This document shows positions 53,470 to 61,720 of a DNA stretch of 64,000 bases, one piece after another. A program made the translations under genes and the position numbers. Source of the DNA: Adiantum capillus-veneris (taxonomy: Eukaryota > Streptophyta > Polypodiopsida > Polypodiales > Pteridaceae); assembly GCA_014529385.2 (NCBI GenBank), contig CM043963.1, positions 255,501 through 319,500 on the forward strand, written 5' to 3'. Within the stretch, counting starts at the first letter, position 1. Each line of letters starts with the position of its first letter. The notes beneath the pieces are model-generated. The model saw only the letters and a list, made by a program, of their open reading frames with translations, was not told where the DNA came from and searched no databases.

Positions 53470-54190
53470 AAAACTTGGGCACTTTCACACCTTGCACCAA
53501 CACATCCACTTAGCAATGCACTAGTACACACCATGCACCAACACATCCACTTAGCAACGTGCTAATAGACATGTGCACCAATTACCTAGTACCCTAGCTC
53601 CACCACCCCGCTAGTACACCCCGAGTCCATGATCCTGGCTGCCCCTTGCCGCAAAAGGACCTTGTGCCCTTTTACAATGTGGTCACCGCAACTAGAAGTG
53701 GATTTTGAGCTCATGGCACTGCGGTAGATAGAGGCATTCATTTTAAGTGTTTCTTTTGCTTCGAATCATTTGTGGTTCGCTTGAGTTTTCTACGAACCCT
53801 CACAATCCGAGGCCCGATGCTTTCCTATCCGAAGTGCAGAAGACGCTCCTGTAGGTGCAGGGGTCAACAAGCTCAAGAATTGAGCACTTTCACACCTTGC
53901 ATCAACACATCCACATAGCAATGCGCTAGTACACATCTGCACCAATTACCTAGTAACCCGGCTAGCACACGTGGGTCCATGATCCTGGCTACCACTTTCC
54001 TCAAAAGGACCTTATGTCCTTTTCCAAGGTGGTCCCCCCAAATAGAAGTGGATTATGAACTCATGAGACCGTGGTAGTGGTTGAGGCATTCATTTTAAGT
54101 GTGTCTTTTTCTTCAAATCGTTTGCAATTCACTTAATTTTGCTACAAACCCTCACAGTTAGAGGCCCGGATTTCCTAGCTGCACTTCATA
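53470..54190. repeat. tandem duplication of a retroelement leader, ~405-bp period
   Basis: CACTTTCACACCTTGCA, CACCAATTACCTAGTA, GTCCATGATCCTGGCT, AGGCATTCATTTTAAGTG and ACCCTCACA...GAGGCCCG occur in order at 53476-53820 and again at 53880-54165. The last part is shared with the leader at 46910-46960. The second copy leads into gag at 54270; the first does not. Confidence 0.85.
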
Positions 54191-54700
54191 CTTCTTGACA
54201 CATATTTAGTGAACCCGACACAAAGAAGGCTAGGGTGAGGGTTCAAAATCTTTTTTGAAGCTCTATAATAAAATCTATGGAGCAATAGGAGCAACAAGGG
54301 GTGCGATTTGATCCAATCACAATGAAAATGTTTCAAGCCTTCGGTATGTTTATGCAACAGCAACAAGCTGCTAAAGAAGGAACTTTCTTTAACCGAATCC
54401 CTTCACTGATCAATGGTGAAGAAAATGGGACAATTTGATGGTAAAGATGTAGCAAAGTATCTTTGTGGGTATGTAAAGGAGATGGAGGTGCATTTAGTAC
54501 CTGAAGCAGAGATGGTTCAAAGTTTTGAGTTGGTTGTGGTTCCTGAGATCAGAGAGCACGTAAGGGAAATTAGAAACAAACATGGGGGAACGTGAGAAGC
54601 ATTCAAATTAGCCTTGAAGGAAGAGTAGTTCATGGAGGACTCTAGAAGGGTGACAAAGAGAACATTTTTAGAGTGGGTAGTTAGGCAAGTTGAGGTTTGG
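54191..54700 (+). pseudogene. gag remnant of an LTR retrotransposon
   Basis: After GTGAACCCGACA the frame reads MKMFQAFGMFMQQQQA, then after a shift MVKKMGQFDGKDVAKYLCGY, VKEMEVHLVPEAEMVQ, SFELVVVPEIREHVREIRN and, past a stop, FKLALKEE and RRVTKRTFLEWV. This is a retrotransposon Gag capsid pattern (SFELVVVPEIREHVREIR...FKLALKEE.F.EDS.RVTKR.FLEW). It stops at the (CT)n block at 54715. It is the closest relative in the window of the gag start at 47102. Confidence 0.75.
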
Positions 54701-54714
54701 AGCGAGCTTTGGTT

Positions 54715-54864
54715 TTTCTCTCTCCCTCTCTCCCTCTCTCCCTCTCTCTCTCTCTCTCCCACCCCCCCCTCCGGCCGTCTCCCCTCCTCTATCTCAACTC
54801 TTTCACTACCTTTTGTCTCCTACTACCTCTCTCTATCTTTATATCTCTCTATCTCCCACTCCTT

Positions 54865-54916
<52 letters not shown>

Positions 54917-54924
54917 CTCTATTG
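54715..54924. repeat. CT-rich block ending in (CT)n, directly before the LINE
   Basis: CT-rich text with TTTTGTCTCCTACTACCTCT and ATCTCTCTATCTCCCACT, then a CT run at 54869-54914 and TACCTCTATT. The same text recurs after the LINE at about 58797-58912, so the LINE is bracketed by two copies. Confidence 0.85.
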
Positions 54925-55238
54925 AAGAGTTTTTTGCTACACACTTTGGCATGTCAGGAATCATGGCTTATGGTGCACATCGAGTTGGAAAACAAGGAGT
55001 CCCTTGCTCGGGAGAAAGACCTATTGTATGTACCATGGCTGATGAGGTAAAGAGAAAGATCATCCTTGACAATGGTTGGATCTACCTCAAAGGAACGGGT
55101 TGTAATGTATATGAGGATCGCACTCTTATGCAACAAAATGTACGTCGCAAAGCATACGAGGAAAGAAGCAAGAAGGTTAAGGTATCATCTCAAGAAGAAA
55201 AGGCACTTGAGGAGGATGCAAGTCCACCCAACAAATAG
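54925..55238 (+). CDS. LINE ORF1, C-terminal part
   Basis: In the frame that starts in the CT-rich block, recognisable protein begins EEFFATHFGMSGIM and continues YGAHRVGKQG, RPIVCTMADEVKRKIILDNG and YEDRTLMQQNVRRKAYEE. This resembles the nucleic-acid-binding C-terminal domain of L1-type ORF1 proteins (AHR.G...RPI......K..IL......G..V.ED......R). The N-terminal part is replaced by Ser/Leu codons of the microsatellite, so this copy is 5'-truncated or was joined to the repeat. It ends in TAG at 55236-55238, six bases before the ORF2 ATG and in the same frame. Confidence 0.65.
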
Positions 55239-55244
55239 GGACAC

Positions 55245-58200
55245 ATGATCTATGAGACCAACTCACGCTTGCGAATAAGCTTTTGGAATTGTAACGGGTA
55301 TCCATGGAATGCGGGAATTGGCATTGATGAGCTTACCAATGACTCCGATGTGATACTTCTTGTCGAAACATGGGAGCATGATGCGCAACGAATTCTTGGA
55401 TTTGACAAATACGATGTACATTCTTTGATGTGGGCCAAAAATGCAAAGCAACGAAGAGGCCAAGGAGGCATAGCATGTATGACCAAAAAGGGTTTGAAAG
55501 ATGTTTCCATTGTCAAAGAAGATAAGTATAAACGCTACTTATGGCTGAAAATCAGCCCACCAAATGGTCAAGTCATGTTTGTGGCCGGCTGCTACATTCC
55601 TCACTATGACTCCAACTTTTATGCTCGCTTGAATATGGATAGAGATCATCCCTTTGTTGAACTAGAGGAAGACATTGCTTATTACAAGAATCAAGGTGAA
55701 GTCATTGTTTTTGGAGACATGAATGCTCGCACAAATATGTTACAACACGACACACAACAAGTTGACATGCCGCATGTATCAAGAAGAGTGGATGACTCAT
55801 ACATGTATAATCGAAGTTCTAATGATGCAAAAGAAGTGGATCACTATGGAAAGTCACTTCTACATATGTGCAATAGTACCGGAATGCTCATTGCAAATGG
55901 TGTATCTCTATGGCAAGGCACCAATGACTTTACATGTAGAAAGCACAATGGTGCTAGCGTGATTGACTATATGTTGTTCTCAGAAGCCACTCTAGAATGC
56001 ATACAAAGCTTTACACTTGGTGAATGGAATCCGGAATCGGATCATAGGATGTTATGTATTGACCTCAAGTGTGGTAAACGGCCCGAGCATGTAGCCTCCA
56101 ATCATGATGTGAATCATTTGTACCTACGTCTAGACTTCAAACGAGCACTTATATATGCTGATATGGTGGACCAAATGTTAAGCATGATAGAGCATCAAGG
56201 GAGCCCAACATTAGAATGCAAGTGGAAAGTTTTCAAAGAAGTAATTTTCTCTTGTGCGAAGGAATGCTTTTCGGCGAAACACATGTCTTGCAAAAGGTCT
56301 AAGAAGGGTAGCACCAAGAAGAAATGGTTTGACATGGAATGTAGTCAAGCCCGAAAACACTTGCTAAGATTGGATGCAATCAAAGACAAGGAAGTTTACT
56401 TGGAATGTTCACACACATACAGAGCACTTGTTCAAAAGAAGAGGAGAAGGTGGGAAGTCGAAAAACAACTTCTTTTAGCACAAGAGAAAGCACATGCATG
56501 TGGCAAGTTTTGGCAAAATCTAAAAGGCAAGCGCCTTGAGAGCTTTGGTGACTTGACTCTTGAGGATATGTATATGCATTGTAAGAACCTCTATGAGCAA
56601 CCCAATGTTGATAAGATGGAGGGTTGTAGCTCCCTTCCATTTATGTCTCCCTTCTTTACCATTGAAGATGTATGCCGCGCGCTTGAGAAACTTGCTACTC
56701 GCAAGGCAGGTGACCTTCAAGGTGTCAAGGCTGAAATGATTAAATGGACAAGCAAGAAAACACGATATTGGATATGCGATATGTTTAACCTTGCACTTCA
56801 GTATGGCATGCCTCATGATTGGAGTGCAAATTGGATCAAACCTTTGCACAAAGGAGGAGATGTAAACAATGTGAACAACTATCGCACTATAATGGTTGGT
56901 TCTTTGATGGCAAAGTTATTTGGATGTATCATGGAGATGAAGATAAGTGAATGGGCTGAAAAGAATGGCAAACGTGCGCTTGGCCAAGCAGGTTTTCGAA
57001 AGCATCATAGCACTATTGATCACCTTGTCACTCTTCGAGTTCTTATGGAAGCGTCTCGATTGAAAGGAAAAAAGTTGTATTGTTGCTTTGTGGATTTCAA
57101 GAAAGCTTTTGACATGGTACCGCGAGGAAATCTTTGGAGACGTATGCAAAGCCTTCAAGTGCCGAGAGAATTTATGCATGCAGTCTTTCGCATCTACCAA
57201 AAAGTGATATGTCGATTACGTATGGGAGATGGAATTTCAGAATTTTTTGCAAGCACTATTGGTGTCAAACAAGGATGCCCACTTTCCCCAACCCTCTTTG
57301 GGCTACTCATTGATGAATTGGAATACATGGTTCTTGATTTTATGCAGCAAGAAGGCATAGAAGAGGTTAAGATTGGAAATGCGGTGATCATGCTTTTGCT
57401 TTATGCCGATGATGTAGTGCTCTTGGCACATACCTTAGAAGATGCACAAAAGCTTATGAGTGTCTTGGAACGCTTTTGCCTACATAGCGGGCTGATCGTG
57501 AATGGATCCAAAACCAAGGTTATGCTTGTAAAGACCCTCAATGACGAAAATCCATGCATTGTATACAACAATGAGAAACTTGAAGTGGTAGATCACTTCA
57601 AGTACCTTGGCCTTGAGGTTCCATCCAATCATAAATGGAAGGATTGTGCAATGCGTCGCTTGGAAGCCGGAAAGAGGGCTTATTATGCATTTGAGAACAT
57701 GTGCAATGCAGGAGAGATCAAGTGTTGGGCTCTCAAAAAGTACCTCTTTGACACATTGGTGACACCGGTGCTTCTTTATGGAGTGGAGGTGTGGGGTGGA
57801 AGCATCGGGAAGTCTACTTGGAAAGAGTTTGAGAATGTCCAAAAGCGTTTTCTCACCAACTTTCTCCAAGTCAAGACACAAACACCCTACATGCTCTTAC
57901 TTCTTGAGTCCGGATCGCTTCCCATTGAGGTCTTGGGCATGGAAAGGGTTGTGGAGTACATGCGTAAGACACAACGTAGCCCTTTGCATCGACTTCCTAG
58001 AATCGCATATGAAGCAAGTCAAAAGGTTCAAAAGACATGCAAGAGCAAAATACTAAGTTCGGGGTGGATGCTTGATATCAAGAAATGGTTTGGAAGATGG
58101 GATGCATGTCACTTGGTCAAGGATGCGTCGATCGACTCCCAAGTTAATGAGGCCTTCTTACAACGCCAATGTATCATGGCTTGGGAGAAATCTGGAGGTT

Positions 58201-58625
58201 CTCGCTTCAGCCATTACACCACACACGTTGCCCCAAACTACAAATCTCTCTTCTTCTCGGAACGAGGTAACCGAACCCATTCCTACATCCTTGAGCCCAT
58301 CCCGTTGAGTGCGATCCGCACCATTGCCTCCATTCGTCTTAGCTCCCATTCTCTACGCTGCGAGACAGGACGTTGGGGCACTGGCGAGGAGTGTCATCGA
58401 CTTTGCACCTTATGCCCTCGTCAAGTGCGAGAGAGTGAGTACCACACACTACTTGAGTGCTCAGCTTTTGACCACATTAGGTCCTCTTTTCCCCATATAT
58501 TCAGCCATGAGCTCTCCCTACATACCTTCCTCTCCCAACCACGATGTGGACTCTCTATTGCGACGCTCATTTCAGCCATTTTTGAGCATCGAGAGTCACT
58601 TATGAACTCCACTCACACCACGTGA
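55245..58625 (+). CDS. LINE ORF2: APE endonuclease and reverse transcriptase, intact
   Basis: A 1126-residue uninterrupted frame. The endonuclease at residues 1 to about 280 shows FWNCNG (14-18), VETWEHD (Glu 41), VFGDMNAR (157-161), SVIDYMLFS and ESDHRML, the full set of APE-type motifs. RT motifs follow: IKPLHKGGDVNNVNNYR, GQAGFRKHHSTIDHLVTLRV, CCFVDFKKAFDMVPR (catalytic Asp), GVKQGCPLSPTLF, and LLYADDVVLLAH with YADD at about 720-723. The C-terminus has CTLCPRQVRESEYHTLLEC (about 1050-1075), the Cys-His motif common in LINE ORF2. The protein nicks target DNA and copies its own RNA onto the nick. Start chosen at the first ATG after the ORF1 stop. Copies at 33280, 36284 and 38990 belong to the same family. 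Confidence 0.93.
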   Translation: MIYETNSRLRISFWNCNGYPWNAGIGIDELTNDSDVILLVETWEHDAQRILGFDKYDVHSLMWAKNAKQRRGQGGIACMTKKGLKDVSIVKEDKYKRYLWLKISPPNGQVMFVAGCYIPHYDSNFYARLNMDRDHPFVELEEDIAYYKNQGEVIVFGDMNARTNMLQHDTQQVDMPHVSRRVDDSYMYNRSSNDAKEVDHYGKSLLHMCNSTGMLIANGVSLWQGTNDFTCRKHNGASVIDYMLFSEATLECIQSFTLGEWNPESDHRMLCIDLKCGKRPEHVASNHDVNHLYLRLDFKRALIYADMVDQMLSMIEHQGSPTLECKWKVFKEVIFSCAKECFSAKHMSCKRSKKGSTKKKWFDMECSQARKHLLRLDAIKDKEVYLECSHTYRALVQKKRRRWEVEKQLLLAQEKAHACGKFWQNLKGKRLESFGDLTLEDMYMHCKNLYEQPNVDKMEGCSSLPFMSPFFTIEDVCRALEKLATRKAGDLQGVKAEMIKWTSKKTRYWICDMFNLALQYGMPHDWSANWIKPLHKGGDVNNVNNYRTIMVGSLMAKLFGCIMEMKISEWAEKNGKRALGQAGFRKHHSTIDHLVTLRVLMEASRLKGKKLYCCFVDFKKAFDMVPRGNLWRRMQSLQVPREFMHAVFRIYQKVICRLRMGDGISEFFASTIGVKQGCPLSPTLFGLLIDELEYMVLDFMQQEGIEEVKIGNAVIMLLLYADDVVLLAHTLEDAQKLMSVLERFCLHSGLIVNGSKTKVMLVKTLNDENPCIVYNNEKLEVVDHFKYLGLEVPSNHKWKDCAMRRLEAGKRAYYAFENMCNAGEIKCWALKKYLFDTLVTPVLLYGVEVWGGSIGKSTWKEFENVQKRFLTNFLQVKTQTPYMLLLLESGSLPIEVLGMERVVEYMRKTQRSPLHRLPRIAYEASQKVQKTCKSKILSSGWMLDIKKWFGRWDACHLVKDASIDSQVNEAFLQRQCIMAWEKSGGSRFSHYTTHVAPNYKSLFFSERGNRTHSYILEPIPLSAIRTIASIRLSSHSLRCETGRWGTGEECHRLCTLCPRQVRESEYHTLLECSAFDHIRSSFPHIFSHELSLHTFLSQPRCGLSIATLISAIFEHRESLMNSTHTT

Positions 58626-58702
58626 CATGTTCATTTGGTCCCATAGGTCATATTTGACCTCCCAGGACGATAATAGAACTATCTATCTATCTATCTATCT
58701 AT
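58626..58702 (+). other. LINE 3' UTR and (TATC)n tail
   Basis: GGTCCCATAGGTCATATTTG, then ACGATAATAGAACTATCTATC repeated. The same 3' end is present in two minus-strand copies (36284-36330 and about 38990-39030), where the tail is TCTC-like. No poly(A) tail is present. Confidence 0.8.
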
Positions 58703-58733
58703 CCCCTCATCCTTTTTGTTTACCTCCCTCTCC

Positions 58734-58790
<57 letters not shown>

Positions 58791-58851
58791 ACTTCCCTTT
58801 TGTCTCCTACTACCTCTCCTTATCTCTATATTTCTCTATCTCCCACTTCTT

Positions 58852-58907
<56 letters not shown>

Positions 58908-58984
58908 CTCTATCCCATCCTCCTTTTCATATACCTCCCTGTCCCTCTCTCATTCTCTCTCTATCTCTTTCTCTTCCTCCCTTC

Positions 58985-59024
<40 letters not shown>

Positions 59025-59134
59025 CTCTATCCCATCCTCCTTTTCATATACCTCCCTGTCCCTCTCTCATTCTCTCTCTATCTCTTTCTCTTCCTCCCTT
59101 CGTCTCTCTCTCTCTCTCTACCTCCCTCTCTCTA

Positions 59135-59168
<34 letters not shown>

Positions 59169-59240
59169 CTTGCTCTCTCTTTGTCTCTCCCCCTTCTCTC
59201 TGTCTCTCTCTCTCTCTTCTCCCTCTATCAACTACCTAAA
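58703..59240. repeat. CT-rich block with (CT)n, 117-bp duplication and (TA)n
   Basis: CT runs at 58745-58788, 58855-58905 and 58986-59022. CTACCTCTATCCCATCCTCC and following text repeats at 58904 and 59021 (117-bp period). A TA run sits at about 59138-59164. Confidence 0.9.
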
Positions 59241-60518
59241 CATGGGGTCATTCCCAATTCTAAACCGCATCAAATGAACTTGTTAATTTTTTAAAGTTGT
59301 ATTAATATGGAAAGATTGTTTTGAAAGTAGTATGTTTGCTCATAGGAAAGAAATATTCGCCTAGTAGAAGAACTCTCGAATCTTCTTCATTAAAAAATCC
59401 TATACTGATATAGTCAAAAATCCCTTTGATATCCACGGAAGAGAGCTTAGCGGAGTGAACGCTAAAGTAGTACATATGGTTGCACACATCTTGCAGGTTG
59501 GTGCCCAAAGTTCAAGATAATACTTGCAGGTTGGTGGCCAGGTTGCAAGTTAGTCACTGCGGGTTTGTACCTAGGTTGTAGGACAATTTAGTTGCATGGG
59601 CAACTAAAGACACTGGGAGCAATAAACTCTCGCCAAGAGGAGTGAACTCTTCAGGTTTGGATATTTAAATGAAGAAAAGTCGTATGTTGTTTTTCTTATA
59701 GGAAAGATTGTCTTGGTGCTGATTTGATAATGGTTGAAGGGCTGTCTTTACGAACTTGTGATGGAAATCATAAAAAGGAACTTTGTGTATGAACAATCAT
59801 GTTGTAGTAATTAGAAGACAAGCAAAACAAAGTGTGAGGGTGGGCGTGGAAAGTGGGGACTCACTCAGGTTGCCAGTCGAGGATAGGTGGTCTCGATTAG
59901 TCAAGAAACTCTCCGCTCCTCATTGATAGAAGAAGCAAAACAAGAGACTCATTGTACCAAGAGTCGAGAAGTCCCAATTGTACGTGCCTATGACAATTAT
60001 GGGAAAAAGGCATTTGGGGTTTCTCTCTTTTGGAAGGCGATAATTAGGAACATCTGATTATTATGTTAGTTCATGCTTTCCCTGCGAGACAGGGCTAGGG
60101 CCCCTTTTCAATGGCTCGGACTCAAGTTACTTGGTGACGAGAGTTTGTCCATTGGAAATCTTGTCTATTTGACTATGCTTTTCTCAATCGATTAGGGCCT
60201 AGCGACTTGTCAGGTATCCTCCTTTTTGCCAAATGGATATGGTAATGGGGTGGGGACCTCACATTGGCCCAGTTGCCTTTGTCGCACACACTTACAATCA
60301 CTTTCTAAGTTAGGACCGCCCACTTCGGATGCTCATAACTTATGATGTATAAGTCCAATTCACCGTCTATAAAGAACGGTTGAAAGTATTTATTAATTAA
60401 AAACCATGTCTTGGGGACTCGAACAACCTAGAACATCAGTACCCAATCATGGCAATTTTTACATGGTCACTTCCAAGACTTGGAGGGCTATGTACACATA
60501 TTGAAAGGCATAGGGAAC
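59241..60518. other. non-coding stretch
   Basis: No gene recognised. CTTGCAGGTTGGTG(C/G)CCA recurs at 59490 and 59525. Confidence 0.4.
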
Positions 60519-60644
60519 TGTAACATGCTCATCACCACCTAGCCATGCCCTATATAGACCCTTGGCCTGCTAAATATAGGGAACCCCTTGACTGCATGTC
60601 CGTCCTGGCCCATGGCCGTGCCTGGTCCTATCCTTGGCATGACA
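60519..60644 (-). repeat. 126-bp LTR of a decayed chromovirus
   Basis: Begins TGTAACATGC and ends GGCATGACA, with CCTATATAGACCC inside. It is followed on the right by the same polypurine tract (AAGGGGGGATTAA on minus) as the chromovirus at 4226. The layout matches that element's 154-bp LTR (start TGTAA, TATATAG, GGCC-rich text, end TTGACA), so it is a related family. Confidence 0.75.
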
Positions 60645-61720
60645 TTAATCCCCCCTTGAAGAAGTGTTTTTGTCTTTGAAAACATGAGTGATGATACACT
60701 AATGTTTTCTATAGTGGCATCCTTCATGGATCCAGCTATTTGGTTGACTGGAACACGGTTCAACAGGAGGTTCAATGAAACCAAGAGTAAAATCTTCATT
60801 TTTCACATTGTTGTCCATTTTCAACCATCTTGTGTTACCGATTCCTATCCAATCATAGTGTGTAGACTCCATTTAGAACACACATGAGTATGCAAAACGA
60901 GTTATCACGGTTCAACAGGAGGTTCAATGAAACCAAGAGTAAAATCTTGATTTTTCACATTGTTGTCCATTTTCAACCATCTTGTGTTACCGATTCCTAT
61001 CCAATCATAGTGTGTAGACTCCATTTAGAACACACATGAGTATGCAAAACGAGTTATCACACAAAAATGTACCCTAAAGATTACCACTTTTCACTTTACA
61101 TGAAAGTAAATTGCTAACATAACTCATCAGTCAAGTTTAAGTCCTTGACTTGTTTTCCAATTCCAGGAGTAAACAACCCCACCATAAGTAATGTTCAAGG
61201 TTGAGAACTTGATTTATACATGAGGACACTGCACCTAGTTGCAAACATGCTTTAACTTATGATAAGAAAACTCTAAGTAGAGCAATAAATGCTTACTAAT
61301 TGGATCGCTTGGTGCTAACGTACGCGCTTTGCATATCCTTCAGCACAAGATTACACTTTGTAATCTGTCTATCCCCTTGGATAACTGACAGTACTGAGGT
61401 GTTTTCCCCACGATTTATAGACTGTCTTCCCAGATGGCCTGTAAACAGGGATCACAATATCATACAACATTGCTGAGCAAACAACAATGTCCTGGTGAAT
61501 AACCATCTTGGTTAATTGTAAAAAATCTACAAGCACCCAAACCGAGCCATGACTTCTATTGCTGAGTGGTAGATCCAAAAGTACGCTCAGAGAGATACTG
61601 CGCATAGAGTGCAAAATCCTTCATAAGCAACGGATGTGATGAATATGCATGCTTCTCCAAATCAGCCTTTGCTAAACACTAGGGCCCATAACACCTAGTG
61701 TGCATGCATTCAGCAAAAAA
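60645..61720 (-). pseudogene. decayed chromovirus pol (integrase region)
   Basis: After the polypurine tract the minus strand carries scattered integrase text. SIS..VLLDLPL..RSHGSVWVLVDFLQLTKM at 61370-61614 lines up with SISMDFIVGLP...GHDSVWVVADRLTKL of the element at 4226, with the catalytic Asp of MDF replaced. ADLEKHAYSSHPLLMK is readable just upstream. Many stops. A 152-bp tandem duplication (60754-61057) lies inside. Confidence 0.65.
60754..61057. repeat. near-perfect 152-bp tandem duplication
   Basis: CACGGTTCAACAGGAGGTTC starts at 60754 and 60906. The two 152-bp units differ at one visible base (AAATCTTC against AAATCTTG), so the duplication is very recent. Confidence 0.95.
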
